Numbered from the stretch's first letter, positions 7,933 through 17,430 are shown. The stretch: 64,000 nt of DNA from Porphyromonadaceae bacterium H1 (GCA_001653155.1 BDEJ01000047.1:1-64000), one strand, 5' to 3'. The notes: a model not told the origin generated them from the sequence alone. Program-made: numbers and translations.

Positions 7933-9000
7933 ATGCACAGGATATTAGCCCTTAATCCCGGATCGACATCTACCAAAATAGCCGTTTACGAGGACAGAAA
8001 GCCTCTTTTCGAGCTCAGCATTACGCATACGGCTGACGAATTGAAAGCTTTTACATCCTTAAATGAACAGTATCCTTTCCGACGCGACTTAATCATACAG
8101 CAACTACAAGCCCATAGCGTATCGATATGCGAATTGTCGGCAGTAGTAGGACGCGGAGGCCTCTTGCGTCCGATTGCCTCGGGGGTTTATGAGGTAAACG
8201 ACAAGATGCTGCAAGATCTTCAGGAAGGACGTTACGGTCAGCATGCCAGCAACCTGGGAGCTCCCATCGCACGATCCATCGCCGATAGCGCCTCAAGCGC
8301 TTGCCGTGCCTTTATCGCCGACCCCGTAGTCGTTGACGAGATGCAGGAAGTAGCACGCATAAGCGGTCTGCCTCAATTGCCGCGGCGCTCCGTTTTTCAT
8401 GCCCTAAACCAAAAAGCCGTAGCTCGGAAATACGCCGATACTTGCGGCAGTCCTTACGAAAAGCTCAATCTGATTATCGCTCACTTGGGAGGAGGCATTT
8501 CCGTTTCCGCACATCAATTTGGAAAAGTTATAGATACCAATCAAGCCCTCGGTGGAGCCGGCCCTTTCTCGCCCGAACGAGCAGGAAGCATTGATGCGGA
8601 AGCCTTGCTGAGGATGTGCTTCAGCGGAACTTATACCGAATCCGAACTGAAAAAACTTCTCATTGGGCGGGGCGGTTTGGTAGCTCACTTGGGAACAAAC
8701 AACCTACAAGAAGCGCTTGCGAGATCGGAAGCCGGCGACCGCAAGGCCTCTCTCGTCATCGAAGCGATGGTATACAACATAGCCAAAGAAATCGGGAGTA
8801 TGGCCGTAGCACTCGGGCACAAAGCAGATGCCATCATTCTTACCGGAGGAATAGCGCACAATCAAGCGGTAACCCAACGCATCGAAGCGATGGTTTCTTT
8901 CCTGGCTCCTGTAGTCGTTTTTCCGGGAGAGGACGAACTCGAAGCGTTGGCCATGAGTGGATTGCGTGTGTTACAAGGCGAAGCGCCTCAAAAGTACTAA
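7933..9000 (+). CDS. buk: Butyrate kinase
   Basis: Buk converts butyryl phosphate and ADP to butyrate and ATP, the energy-yielding last step of one butyrate pathway. The 355-residue protein belongs to the acetate/butyrate kinase fold: ILALNPGSTSTKIAVY opens the first nucleotide-binding lobe, VGRGGLLRPI and IIAHLGGGISVSAH follow, and DAIILTGGIAHNQ closes the second lobe. An open frame extends 120 bases upstream, but the promoter falls inside that extension and family members start with MxRILxLNPGSTSTK, so ATG 7933 is the start. Its partner phosphate butyryltransferase lies 15 kb away on the other strand rather than next door. Confidence 0.95.
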   Translation: MHRILALNPGSTSTKIAVYEDRKPLFELSITHTADELKAFTSLNEQYPFRRDLIIQQLQAHSVSICELSAVVGRGGLLRPIASGVYEVNDKMLQDLQEGRYGQHASNLGAPIARSIADSASSACRAFIADPVVVDEMQEVARISGLPQLPRRSVFHALNQKAVARKYADTCGSPYEKLNLIIAHLGGGISVSAHQFGKVIDTNQALGGAGPFSPERAGSIDAEALLRMCFSGTYTESELKKLLIGRGGLVAHLGTNNLQEALARSEAGDRKASLVIEAMVYNIAKEIGSMAVALGHKADAIILTGGIAHNQAVTQRIEAMVSFLAPVVVFPGEDELEALAMSGLRVLQGEAPQKY

Positions 9001-9042
9001 GTCGACTTTCTGAAAAAACAAATAAGAAAAAGAGAAAAGGTT

Positions 9043-9072
9043 TTTGTCAAACAAAAAAAATGATTACTTTTG
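9043..9072 (+). promoter_or_regulatory. Promoter of tRNA-Pro
   Basis: TTTG (9043-9046) and TACTTTTG (9065-9072) are separated by 18 bases. Initiation near 9079 would leave only a short 5' leader for RNase P to remove. Confidence 0.65.
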
Positions 9073-9086
9073 CAGCCGCAAAGCAA

Positions 9087-9161
9087 CGGGATGTAGCTCA
9101 GCCCGGTTAGAGTACACGTCTGGGGGGCGTGTGGTCGCTGGTTCGAATCCAGTCATCCCGA
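9087..9161 (+). tRNA. tRNA-Pro, anticodon GGG
   Basis: The sequence folds as a full cloverleaf. The acceptor stem CGGGATG pairs with CATCCCG, the D stem is GCTC/GAGT, the anticodon stem CACGT/GCGTG holds a loop with GGG, and the T arm is GCTGG-TTCGAAT-CCAGT. The discriminator base is A, and CCA is not encoded (the next bases are CAAAG). Anticodon GGG reads CCC and CCU proline codons. It has its own promoter and is followed at once by a strong terminator, so it is an independent transcription unit. Confidence 0.96.
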
Positions 9162-9164
9162 CAA

Positions 9165-9201
9165 AGAGAAAGCTGATAATTCTTGATTATCAGCTTTCTC
9201 T
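9165..9201 (+). terminator. Terminator after tRNA-Pro
   Basis: A perfect 16-bp stem, AGAGAAAGCTGATAAT against ATTATCAGCTTTCTCT, closes a five-base loop three bases after the tRNA. It is followed by a weak TTG-TT tract. Confidence 0.8.
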
Positions 9202-9241
9202 TGTTAATCACGAGCCATTCTCTCAGGGCAGGAAGTAAAAC

Positions 9242-12220
9242 TCACTTCGATTCATTCGGTTTCATCACCACTCCTAAATTCTTCCTGCCATCCGTCTTTA
9301 CAACAATGGGATTTGTGAAGCGTACATGCCGCACGAACTCCGACTCGTAAACAGCAGCTAAGCCGTTAAGAAAATCGACATCGAAACTCCCATCTCCACA
9401 AAAAGGATTGATGGTAAAATAAGCTACCCCCAAGGAAGTCAGATTCTGAAAGAAGTGCGTGCCCTGACTGGGGTCGATGCGGTATTGCGAAAGCCCCGAC
9501 TCTACAATCACACGGGCAAAACTAATGTGAGGCCACTTTACCGGAATTCCCAACCAGGGATCGGAAGAGCCCCAGCGTCCGGGCCCAACCAACACATAAT
9601 GCCTGTTTTCATCACCCAATTGCCGGTTCAACTTTTCTATCTCATACATAATGAGCTGATTTTTAGAAGCATTAAAAGATTCGGGCTTTACATACACCAA
9701 GTCGTATAAATCGTTCGTAATGCCGTGTCCCAAAGCATTTTTACAAAAAATAATAGTATCATCACCGGCAATGGCCCCGATGTCCTCATTAACAAGTTGC
9801 TTGCTATCGACAATGGGGCGAATCTGTAGCATGTAAAAATTATGCTGCTTGCGAGGAGAATAATCCAGATTCACCGCAAACTCTATTTCGACCGGCCGCC
9901 CCATTTCACTTTGAGCTATATGCAAAATTGTTTTCAGAATATCGGCAAGAGGAAATACGTTGTGCTGTAAGATATTGGCAAAAGTCAGCACTTTACGGCC
10001 CTCTTCGTGGATGTTGTCGTAGATAGCCTGGTCGTAAGCGTTAAAAGTAGATGCAATATACTGCAAAGATCCGTCTTTTACGGCATCCTGAACTCGGACT
10101 TTCAACAAGTTAAAGCCATCATCAGTCTGAGGGATAAAGGTTTTCTGCTCCAAATCAAGGGCATAGAACTGAGTCTGAGTTTCACGCAAAGCCATATCGA
10201 GCGTACTGGTTTGCAGTACATTGCCGGGATATGCCGGTGAGAAGCGCAAGGTATTTCCACCATCCACAATATATTTTCCCAAGCCCATAGCTATGTTTGC
10301 AATACCGTCTTCCGATTTTTCTGCTCCTATGGGATAGTAGTTTAGCGAACGTACAACTCCGGAAAAAGATGGATAAAAACGACTCCCGTAAGCAATCCCA
10401 CAAGTTTCCTGCAATACTACAGCCATTTTCTCTTCATCTATCACATTTTGCGTAGCCGACATGTAAGATTTACTGGCACGGTAATACACTGAGGCATACA
10501 CAGCCTTTATCGCCTCGGTAACCATCATCAGCATGTAAGTACGACTTGCCGCATCGTAAGGCACCATGTAAGTAGAATAAATACCGGCAAAAGGCTGATA
10601 ATGAGAATCCTCGAGCATACTCGAAGAACGCACGGCCAAGGGGGCGCTCACCGTTGCCAAAAAGGCATGGAGGTCTGCAAGGAGAGATTTCGGTAAACGA
10701 GCTTTGAGAAAGTGCTGCAAGACGGCTTCATCATCCATATCGGACAAAGCAATGGAATACAACTGATTCATTTCCATAAACTCGGTAAATATATCAGTGG
10801 CTACCACCACCGTACGAGGAATAGTTATGTGCGTATTACCAAAATCCTCAAAAACATCATTCCGCTTAATCATGGCATCTATAAAGGCCAATCCCCGCCC
10901 CTTTCCGCCCAAAGAACCGTCTCCAATCCGGGCGAAATTCGAATAACGGTCAAAGCGATCGCGACGAAAAACGGCAACAATACCTCGGTTCTTCGTTTTC
11001 CGATAAGTGACGATAGCGTCGAATATCACTTGACGTACCTGGGTCAAATCATCGCTCTCATCACTCACCTGATCATCTTTCAAAGATTCGGCCAGAGGAA
11101 ACATAGCTCGTGAATACAGCCAACGGGAGATATTATTACGGGAAACGTGAAAGAATAAGGTTTTATCGCTAATCTCAAAAATACAATTCTGCAGGCCTCT
11201 CAAATTCTCTACGCGAGCCTCCTCTACTCCCGTTTCGGGATTCATAAAAACCAAATCTCCGAAACCGAACTTACTTGTTATATGTTCGCGAAGCTCCAAT
11301 AAGAAAGCTTTGGAATTTTTGTGCAAAAACGAAGCATTCAGCTCTTCGGCGCGCATCTTGTTTTCGACGTCGGTCGATTCGATAATCAAGGGAATATAAC
11401 GGTCCGAGTTGCGTATCTCCCGGCATAAATTGATACCAGCTAACTTATTTTTAACCCCTCCTTGTGTGTAACTTACATCCGTTATCACGCCCAGCATATT
11501 ATTTTTGTATTTTTGATAAATACGCATAGCCTCCTCGTACGAACGAGCCAAAAGGATCTTCGGACGCCCCCGCATACGCAACATCTGCTCATGTTCGTTA
11601 AGCGCCTCGGTCATAAAAGAGCGTGACTGCTTGAAAACGAACTTATACAAATGAGGTACAATGGAGGAATAAAAACGAATGGAATCCTCCACGAACATAA
11701 TAACCTGAACTCCAACGGAATTCACGTCCTCCTCGACGTTCATACTATCCTCGATCAGTTTGATGATAGCTAAAAGGATATCCGAGTTTCCCAACCAACT
11801 GAAAACGTAATCTATAGCACTTAAGTCTTCGTTGGAAATCCGGCTCGAAACAGCATGAGAGAAAGGCGTCAATACAACAATCGGAATGTTACTATAAATC
11901 TTTTTCACCTGCTTGGCCCATTCGAAGGGATTAATACTGTCTCCACTCGGCATGGAAATAATCAAATCGAACTGCTGCCTGCCTTGCAACTGCTCATTAG
12001 CCTCTTCTTCACTCGAAACCAAGGTAAAACGAGGAGGATAACGCAAGTTCAGCGCTGTATATTCGTTAAAAATCTGTTCATCGATACGACCATCTTCTTC
12101 GAGAGCAAACACATCGTACTTACTGGCATACAACAATACGTTATAAATCCGATGTTTCATCAAGCTTGCAAACGAAGTATCCTTGAAGTAAAATCTTTTT
12201 ACATTGGAAGTGTTAGGCAT
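9242..12220 (-). CDS. Receiver-like/PPDK_N (pyruvate, phosphate dikinase ATP-binding) protein without phospho-His domain
   Basis: The 992-residue protein joins two response-regulator-like domains to an ATP-grasp domain of the pyruvate-phosphate-dikinase type. The first receiver-like region (about 25-150) has a beta-3 end DLIISMPSGDS with no aspartate at the phosphorylation position, so it looks degenerate. The second (about 170-315) keeps FVEDS, Asp248 in VITDVS and Lys301, so it could be phosphorylated. The PPDK_N part begins near GSLGGKGRGLAF (435-446), has LAVRSSSMLEDS near 545, and ends with LQIRPIVDS. The TSHAA-type swivelling histidine domain and the PEP-binding barrel of true PEP synthase or PPDK are absent; a further 180-residue C-terminal region of unknown role follows. 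It is often labelled PEP synthase, but full activity is doubtful. Confidence 0.8.
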   Translation of the reverse strand: MPNTSNVKRFYFKDTSFASLMKHRIYNVLLYASKYDVFALEEDGRIDEQIFNEYTALNLRYPPRFTLVSSEEEANEQLQGRQQFDLIISMPSGDSINPFEWAKQVKKIYSNIPIVVLTPFSHAVSSRISNEDLSAIDYVFSWLGNSDILLAIIKLIEDSMNVEEDVNSVGVQVIMFVEDSIRFYSSIVPHLYKFVFKQSRSFMTEALNEHEQMLRMRGRPKILLARSYEEAMRIYQKYKNNMLGVITDVSYTQGGVKNKLAGINLCREIRNSDRYIPLIIESTDVENKMRAEELNASFLHKNSKAFLLELREHITSKFGFGDLVFMNPETGVEEARVENLRGLQNCIFEISDKTLFFHVSRNNISRWLYSRAMFPLAESLKDDQVSDESDDLTQVRQVIFDAIVTYRKTKNRGIVAVFRRDRFDRYSNFARIGDGSLGGKGRGLAFIDAMIKRNDVFEDFGNTHITIPRTVVVATDIFTEFMEMNQLYSIALSDMDDEAVLQHFLKARLPKSLLADLHAFLATVSAPLAVRSSSMLEDSHYQPFAGIYSTYMVPYDAASRTYMLMMVTEAIKAVYASVYYRASKSYMSATQNVIDEEKMAVVLQETCGIAYGSRFYPSFSGVVRSLNYYPIGAEKSEDGIANIAMGLGKYIVDGGNTLRFSPAYPGNVLQTSTLDMALRETQTQFYALDLEQKTFIPQTDDGFNLLKVRVQDAVKDGSLQYIASTFNAYDQAIYDNIHEEGRKVLTFANILQHNVFPLADILKTILHIAQSEMGRPVEIEFAVNLDYSPRKQHNFYMLQIRPIVDSKQLVNEDIGAIAGDDTIIFCKNALGHGITNDLYDLVYVKPESFNASKNQLIMYEIEKLNRQLGDENRHYVLVGPGRWGSSDPWLGIPVKWPHISFARVIVESGLSQYRIDPSQGTHFFQNLTSLGVAYFTINPFCGDGSFDVDFLNGLAAVYESEFVRHVRFTNPIVVKTDGRKNLGVVMKPNESK

Positions 12221-12456
12221 CTATACATCTATTTATTAGAAAATTATAAAACGTAGAATAAATACTAGCAATTAGGCAGGTAAAAATACATTAAAATATT
12301 TGATTATGACAAATAAAAAGCATAAACTTGCACAGCAAATTACTATTATTAAAGGTAGATAAAGAAAGAAAAAACAATCAACAAAAGCACACATAAATAT
12401 TTATTTTCATATTTATTCATCATCATTTCTTTTAATCTTACAAAATACCAAAACGT
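12221..12456. other. AT-rich divergent intergenic region
   Basis: This 236-base gap must hold the promoters of the PPDK_N protein (leftward) and gdhA (rightward). I find no exact TAnnTTTG on either strand; TAAACTTG at 12323-12330 is a one-mismatch candidate for gdhA. No gene is visible. Confidence 0.5.
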
Positions 12457-13794
12457 ATGAACATTGACAGTTTTATTCAGGCTTTAGAAGCCAAGCATCC
12501 CGGCGAACATGAGTATTTACAAGCTGTTCGAGAAGTATTATCTACAATTTCAGATGTTTACAATGAACATCCTGAGTTTGAAAAGGCCAAAATTGCCGAA
12601 CGCCTTGTAGAACCCGATCGTATCTTTACTTTCAAAGTACCTTGGGTTGACGACCGGGGCGAAGTACATGTAAACTTAGGTTACCGTGTACAATATAATA
12701 ATGCAATTGGCCCATATAAAGGCGGACTACGCTTTCACCCTTCGGTCAACTTATCCATCCTGAAATTCTTAGGATTCGAACAAATATTTAAAAATGCCCT
12801 CACAACCCTACCTATGGGAGGAGGTAAAGGCGGCTCGGATTTCAATCCCAAAGGAAAATCCGATGCAGAAGTTATGCGTTTCTGTCAGGCTTACATGCTC
12901 GAATTGTGGAGACACATAGGTCCGGACACAGACGTTCCGGCCGGCGATATTGGAGTCGGCGCACGCGAAATCGGATATTTATATGGCATGTACCGCAAAT
13001 TAGCCCAAGAAAACACCGGAGTGCTTACCGGAAAAAGCCTTGAATTCGGAGGCTCTCTTATCCGCCCCGAAGCTACAGGTTTTGGTGGCTTGTACTTCGT
13101 GAGGGAAATGCTCCAAACCGCCGGCATCGATATCAAGGGAAAAACTATTGCTATTTCCGGATTCGGAAACGTAGCTTGGGGAGCCGCAACCAAAGCAACC
13201 CAAATGGGTGCCAAAGTAGTTAGTATATCCGGCCCGGACGGTTATATTTACGATAAAAACGGAATATCCGGCGAAAAAATAGACTACATGCTTGAGCTCC
13301 GAGCCAGTTGTAATGATGTGGTAGCACCTTATGCCGAAAAATTTGATGCCGAATTTATCCCGAATCGTCGTCCTTGGGAGCTAAAAGTAGACATTGCACT
13401 ACCATGTGCCACGCAAAACGAACTAAACGAGCAGGATGCTCAAAACCTAATAAACAACGGCGTACTCTGCGTAGCCGAAATATCCAATATGGGATGTACT
13501 CCTGAAGCCATCGACTTATTCTTATCCAAGAAGATTATATATGGACCCGGAAAAGCCGTAAATGCAGGAGGTGTTGCCACTTCCGGTTTGGAAATGACGC
13601 AAAACGCCATGCATATATCCTGGTCGGCAGAAGAAGTAGAAACCCGCCTGCAGCAAATAATGAGCAATATTCATGCACAATGCGTGAAATATGGACGCAC
13701 AGAAGGCAGTTCCTATATCAACTATATGAAAGGTGCTAATGTGGCCGGCTTCTTGAAAGTAGCCAAATCCATGCTGGCACAAGGAGTCTTGTAG
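12457..13794 (+). CDS. gdhA: Glutamate dehydrogenase, hexameric
   Basis: This enzyme interconverts glutamate and 2-oxoglutarate plus ammonia with a nicotinamide cofactor. The 445-residue length is that of the hexameric bacterial class. GPYKGGLRFHPSVN and PMGGGKGGSDFNPKGKS carry the substrate and catalytic lysines, PAGDIGVGAREIGY holds the catalytic aspartate, and the C-terminal dinucleotide fold begins at ISGFGNVAWGAA. In amino-acid-fermenting Bacteroidales it serves catabolism as well as ammonia assimilation; which cofactor is used cannot be decided by eye. It is a single-gene unit closed by a strong terminator. Confidence 0.96.
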   Translation: MNIDSFIQALEAKHPGEHEYLQAVREVLSTISDVYNEHPEFEKAKIAERLVEPDRIFTFKVPWVDDRGEVHVNLGYRVQYNNAIGPYKGGLRFHPSVNLSILKFLGFEQIFKNALTTLPMGGGKGGSDFNPKGKSDAEVMRFCQAYMLELWRHIGPDTDVPAGDIGVGAREIGYLYGMYRKLAQENTGVLTGKSLEFGGSLIRPEATGFGGLYFVREMLQTAGIDIKGKTIAISGFGNVAWGAATKATQMGAKVVSISGPDGYIYDKNGISGEKIDYMLELRASCNDVVAPYAEKFDAEFIPNRRPWELKVDIALPCATQNELNEQDAQNLINNGVLCVAEISNMGCTPEAIDLFLSKKIIYGPGKAVNAGGVATSGLEMTQNAMHISWSAEEVETRLQQIMSNIHAQCVKYGRTEGSSYINYMKGANVAGFLKVAKSMLAQGVL

Positions 13795-13846
13795 AGTGCA
13801 TCCATAAGTAAAAACAAGACATAAGCCGAGCGCTTATTCTTTATAT

Positions 13847-13887
13847 AAAAGAGGCCGTCATCCTGAAGAGAGATGATGGCCTCTTTT
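13847..13887 (+). terminator. Terminator of gdhA
   Basis: AAAAGAGGCCGTCATC pairs with GATGATGGCCTCTTTT (one G-T pair) around a nine-base loop, ending in a T run. It lies about 50 bases after the gdhA stop. Confidence 0.88.
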
Positions 13888-14396
13888 ATGTTACAATCCG
13901 AACATTGATAGAAATGTAAAATACAAAATAATTTACATTTGGAAATCCACCTTAAAGCACAAATGTAACCTTAAGTTTCATGTAAAATAATAAACATGAT
14001 ATACAGATGAAAATGTGTGAATTTACAATTCTACCGAACATCTGTCCGTATCCTCAAAAATCAACCACAAAGACATGAAAACCAATCATTTACACTAAAA
14101 ATATGATTCTGTACTTTACAGCTACCGCATTTCTGCGTTTACAATAGTAAATACAGACAAAAATAATACAACAAACTATTGATAATCAGAATATTAAAAT
14201 CAAATATATAAACCTGAGATTTATACATCTGAGATCCGGTTGAATAATGCTTATAACTACATTGTATATAGATTATTAATACGAAACCGAGTCGTAGAAA
14301 CCGACATTTTACCGAATATATGTATGTCATCTCGGAAAATACATTTGTCCGATTCAAGAGCACATTTGTATATTTATTTTTGTCGTTTTTTTTGTT
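13888..14396. other. Long AT-rich intergenic region with TTTACA word cluster
   Basis: Over 500 bases lie between the gdhA terminator and the XRE regulator promoter with no convincing gene; short open frames here lack family features. Seven exact copies of TTTACA or its complement TGTAAA start at 13915, 13932, 13981, 14022, 14089, 14115 and 14138. The first two form a 9-bp inverted repeat, AAATGTAAA (13912-13920) and TTTACATTT (13932-13940). Further down, two ACATTTGT-like words lie at about 14341 and 14363. This could be an operator array, an unannotated RNA region or degenerate DNA. Confidence 0.55.
13912..13940. repeat. Inverted repeat AAATGTAAA/TTTACATTT
   Basis: Two perfect 9-base arms are separated by 11 bases. 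The arm centres are about two helical turns apart, as in operators bound by dimeric regulators, though an AT-rich hairpin is also possible. Confidence 0.6.
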
Positions 14397-14404
14397 TACT
14401 TTTG
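14397..14404 (+). promoter_or_regulatory. -7 box for the XRE regulator
   Basis: TACTTTTG is an exact TAnnTTTG match, 45 bases before the ATG at 14450. T-rich DNA upstream blurs the -33 element. Confidence 0.55.
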
Positions 14405-14449
14405 TGTCATCAAAAAATTCCTCTATTATTCATCTAAAAAATAATCCTG

Positions 14450-14935
14450 ATGACGGAAAGAAGCAGAATTGAGAAAGTAATGGAACATTTTGAAATGAAT
14501 GCACGCCAATTCGCAGCATCGATTGACCTAAATCCTTCAACTCTCTCTCATGTTTTAAGCGGTCGAAACAATGCGAGTTTGGACATCATGCAAAAAATTC
14601 TGAAAAAGTATCCCAACCTGAATCCTGCATGGCTTATTTTGGGGGAAGATAGCATGTTCCGAAAAAGAAGCGATTCTCATACGCTTAACTTATTCGATTT
14701 TGATGATTCAACTCGCTATATATCAGATCAAAAACAGACTCAAAAAGAGGAAATAAACAACACTCAGCAAGATCAGATCCGGACAATGCGAGAAACAACT
14801 CCTTATTCATCGGATCATAAAGCAGCGGAGCTGCCAACGAGAGAAAACGTATTCCCTCTTCAAACTCCTCCCAAAGCGATAAGCAAGATAATAGTTTATT
14901 ATAGCGACAATACTTTTGAGGAGTTACAGAAATAA
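14450..14935 (+). CDS. XRE-family helix-turn-helix transcriptional regulator
   Basis: The first 70 residues form a Cro/cI-type DNA-binding domain: RQFAASIDLNPSTLSHVLSG contains the two recognition helices, and NLNPAWLILGEDSMF is the closing segment common in Bacteroidetes members of this group. The remaining 90 residues are polar and probably disordered, with a short beta-rich end (IIVYYSDNTFEELQK). No ligand domain or protease-like partner is visible, so its signal is unknown. It follows the long gap rich in TTTACA words, which may include its own operators. It is not obviously co-transcribed with pyrK, which has its own -7 box. Confidence 0.88.
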   Translation: MTERSRIEKVMEHFEMNARQFAASIDLNPSTLSHVLSGRNNASLDIMQKILKKYPNLNPAWLILGEDSMFRKRSDSHTLNLFDFDDSTRYISDQKQTQKEEINNTQQDQIRTMRETTPYSSDHKAAELPTRENVFPLQTPPKAISKIIVYYSDNTFEELQK

Positions 14936-14985
14936 AGCGTATAATTAATCTGCGACAGAACTGCTGCAAGCAATAAATATTTCAT

Positions 14986-14993
14986 TATTTTTG
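14986..14993 (+). promoter_or_regulatory. -7 box for pyrK-pyrD
   Basis: TATTTTTG fits TAnnTTTG. The resulting leader of about 130 bases before pyrK is long enough for leader regulation, but I see no clear hairpin pair in it. Confidence 0.55.
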
Positions 14994-15131
14994 CAGTCTA
15001 AATAATCTGGAATCTCTAAAATCCCTACTTTAATAAAGAGTTCCTGAATTTGAGAAAATAAGTATTTCAAAAACATTAAAAAACGCATTAGAAGCACACC
15101 TGTAGCTAAAATAATACCCCAACAAGAAGAC

Positions 15132-15902
15132 ATGAAGAAGTTTATCCTTGATCTGGAATTAAAAGAAAATAGCATCTTAGACAAGAAACACTTTTTACTT
15201 AAACTTACTTCTCCTTCGCCTCTGCCTCCCATGCTTCCCGGACAATTTGTCCAGGTCTTAGTTAAGAATTCGCAAGAGGTTTTCCTACGCCGGCCTGTTT
15301 CCATCCACTATGTAGATAGAGAGCGAAATGAATTGTGGCTTTTAATACAGGTAGTAGGAAAAGGAAGTCAAAAACTGTCGGAATTATCGCCCGGAGCTAC
15401 TGTCAACTTATTACTCCCGCTTGGAAATACATTCACACTCGATCCAGTGCCTCAAAGCCGCCTCATACTTATCGGCGGAGGTGTAGGTATAGCCCCTCTT
15501 CTTTTTTTGGGGGCTTATTTAAAGAATAACAATCATCAGTGCAATTTCTTATTAGGAGCTCGCAGTAAAAAAGACTTGCTGCAGCTAACCGAATTCGAAA
15601 AGTACGGAACAGTCTATACCACAACCGAAGATGGTTCTCATGGAGAAAAAGGCTATGTTACGCAACACTCGATTCTGAAAAGCAAGAGTTTCGATATGAT
15701 TTACGCTTGCGGGCCTACTCCTATGATGAAAGCGCTAGCTGAATATGCATCTGAAACCGGTGTCTATTGCGAAGTTTCTTTAGAAAACACAATGGCTTGT
15801 GGTATTGGCGCCTGTTTATGCTGTGTTACGGACAGCCTTGACGGACATCTATGCGTATGCACCGAAGGCCCTGTTTTTAATTCAAAACGATTAAAATGGT
15901 AA
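15132..15902 (+). CDS. pyrK: Dihydroorotate dehydrogenase B, electron-transfer subunit
   Basis: PyrK passes electrons from the PyrD flavin to NAD+ through FAD and a 2Fe-2S cluster in pyrimidine synthesis. The 256-residue protein has the flavin-reductase layout: an FAD domain with [12 protein letters not shown], an NAD domain with [15 protein letters not shown], and a C-terminal cluster domain with cysteines in [13 protein letters not shown] and HLCVCTEGP. It overlaps the start of pyrD by 7 bases, as expected for a heteromeric enzyme translated together. Confidence 0.95.
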   Translation: MKKFILDLELKENSILDKKHFLLKLTSPSPLPPMLPGQFVQVLVKNSQEVFLRRPVSIHYVDRERNELWLLIQVVGKGSQKLSELSPGATVNLLLPLGNTFTLDPVPQSRLILIGGGVGIAPLLFLGAYLKNNNHQCNFLLGARSKKDLLQLTEFEKYGTVYTTTEDGSHGEKGYVTQHSILKSKSFDMIYACGPTPMMKALAEYASETGVYCEVSLENTMACGIGACLCCVTDSLDGHLCVCTEGPVFNSKRLKW

Positions 15903-16801
15903 AATTAAGCGTAAATATCGGCGGAGTAGAGCTAAAGAATCCCGTGATGACAGCATCCGGAACTTTTGGCTATGGTTTAGAATACTCTGATTTCATCGAC
16001 ATATCGAGAATAGGGGGTATTATAGTGAAAGGAACTACCATTCGCGAGCGCCAGGGCAATCCCTACCCCCGTATGGCAGAAACTTCATCCGGTATGTTAA
16101 ATGCTGTGGGTCTGCAGAATAAAGGCGTCGACCACTTTGTAAGCGAAATATATCCCAAGATAAAAGACATTGATACGAATTTCTTTGTAAATGTCTCCGG
16201 TTCTACTATCGAAGATTACGTTGCGACTGCCGAAAAGCTGAACGATTTGGAGAAAATACCGGGAATAGAATTAAACATCTCCTGTCCCAATGTCAAGGAA
16301 GGGGGCATGGCATTTGGGACGAGCTGCGCTTCGGCCGCCGAAGTAACAAAAGCCGTCCGAAGAGTATACCATCGCTCCTTGATGGTGAAGCTATCCCCCA
16401 ATGTGAGCAACATATCCGACATAGCCCAAGCCGTTGAATACGAGGGAGCAGATTCGGTATCCCTTATCAACACCTTGTTGGGAATGGCTGTAGATGCAGA
16501 AAAACGAAAAGCAATTTTATCAACCGTAACAGGAGGACTTTCGGGGCCGGCAGTTAAACCCGTTGCTCTCCGAATGGTTTGGCAAGTATCCCAAGCGGTA
16601 AAAATACCCGTCATAGGATTAGGAGGGATTATGAGTGCTCAAGATGCTATTGAATTTATACTTGCCGGAGCCACTGCCGTTCAAGTAGGAACAGCAAACT
16701 TCATAGATCCATGTATTTCCACGAAAATCATCGATGGAATTGAAGATTACTTAGTCAGAAATAAGTTCAATAACATTTCGGATATCGTGGGAGTCATATA
16801 A
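15896..16801 (+). CDS. pyrD: Dihydroorotate dehydrogenase B, catalytic subunit
   Basis: This FMN enzyme oxidises dihydroorotate to orotate. The 301-residue length and its partner PyrK place it in class 1B, which uses NAD+. The barrel carries [11 protein letters not shown] at the start, [12 protein letters not shown] with the class-1 catalytic cysteine region, MVKLSPNV, and the FMN phosphate loops [13 protein letters not shown] and [12 protein letters not shown]. The gene overlaps pyrK by 7 bases. It is convergent with the UPF0316 gene 37 bases downstream, and no clear terminator separates them. Confidence 0.95.
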   Translation: MVKLSVNIGGVELKNPVMTASGTFGYGLEYSDFIDISRIGGIIVKGTTIRERQGNPYPRMAETSSGMLNAVGLQNKGVDHFVSEIYPKIKDIDTNFFVNVSGSTIEDYVATAEKLNDLEKIPGIELNISCPNVKEGGMAFGTSCASAAEVTKAVRRVYHRSLMVKLSPNVSNISDIAQAVEYEGADSVSLINTLLGMAVDAEKRKAILSTVTGGLSGPAVKPVALRMVWQVSQAVKIPVIGLGGIMSAQDAIEFILAGATAVQVGTANFIDPCISTKIIDGIEDYLVRNKFNNISDIVGVI

Positions 16802-16838
16802 GTTAAAGGTTCCTTCTCCTTTTAGGGCAAAAAGGGGG

Positions 16839-17402
16839 TTATTTTCCCGGACGGCGATATGCAAAAAACGAGGGTGTTTTAGAAAAGATGCCACGCTGTT
16901 TGGTCCTTATATCTTCGACGATATAAAAAGCCTCGGGGTCGTAAGAAGAAATCAGCTCTTCTACAAATCTCATCAACTTTCTACTCACAACTGTTTCGAC
17001 TACATCAACCTTTCCCAAAGCTCCCTCTCCTTGCATGCAAGTAGATCCATGCCCTCGGGAATTTAACAAAACAGCCAATTCCTTTCCGCTCTTCTTCGTA
17101 AATACACGGATCAAAACAACGCCGAGCGCCATCCTGCGTTCAATGTACATCCCGACATAGGTTCCGCTGGCATATCCTCCCGCATAAGCCAAATAAGCAA
17201 CAATATCATTGGCGCGAGCCAAAACCTGAGATATAATTACAATCCAAATAAACACCTCGAAAAAGCCAACCAGCGGCGCTTTGTATCTTTCCCCCTTAGA
17301 GACAAAGATTATACGCAAAGTACCCAAGGTAACATCGCATATACGACCGAAAAAAATCATAAACGGCAATAGCCAAGGATAGGTATCAATAAACTCAAAC
17401 AT
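16839..17402 (-). CDS. UPF0316 (DUF5698/DUF2179) membrane protein
   Basis: The protein has three hydrophobic segments in the first 90 residues (LLPFMIFFGRICDVTLGTLRII, FEVFIWIVIISQVL, IVAYLAYAGGYASGTYVGMYI), followed by a soluble DUF2179 domain to the end. Proteins of this build are widespread and lack a known function. The frame is open back to 17429, but an AAAGGA stretch precedes the ATG at 17402 and the family starts at that point, so I chose it (187 residues). It is separated from the nadC unit by that operon's terminator. Confidence 0.82.
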   Translation of the reverse strand: MFEFIDTYPWLLPFMIFFGRICDVTLGTLRIIFVSKGERYKAPLVGFFEVFIWIVIISQVLARANDIVAYLAYAGGYASGTYVGMYIERRMALGVVLIRVFTKKSGKELAVLLNSRGHGSTCMQGEGALGKVDVVETVVSRKLMRFVEELISSYDPEAFYIVEDIRTKQRGIFSKTPSFFAYRRPGK

Positions 17403-17430
17403 CAGTATATTCCTTTCGTTATAACACAAA

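Noticed and set aside
14139-14437. Short open frames in the gdhA-XRE gap
   Set aside because: They are AT-rich and overlap each other on both strands, with no start signal or family feature.
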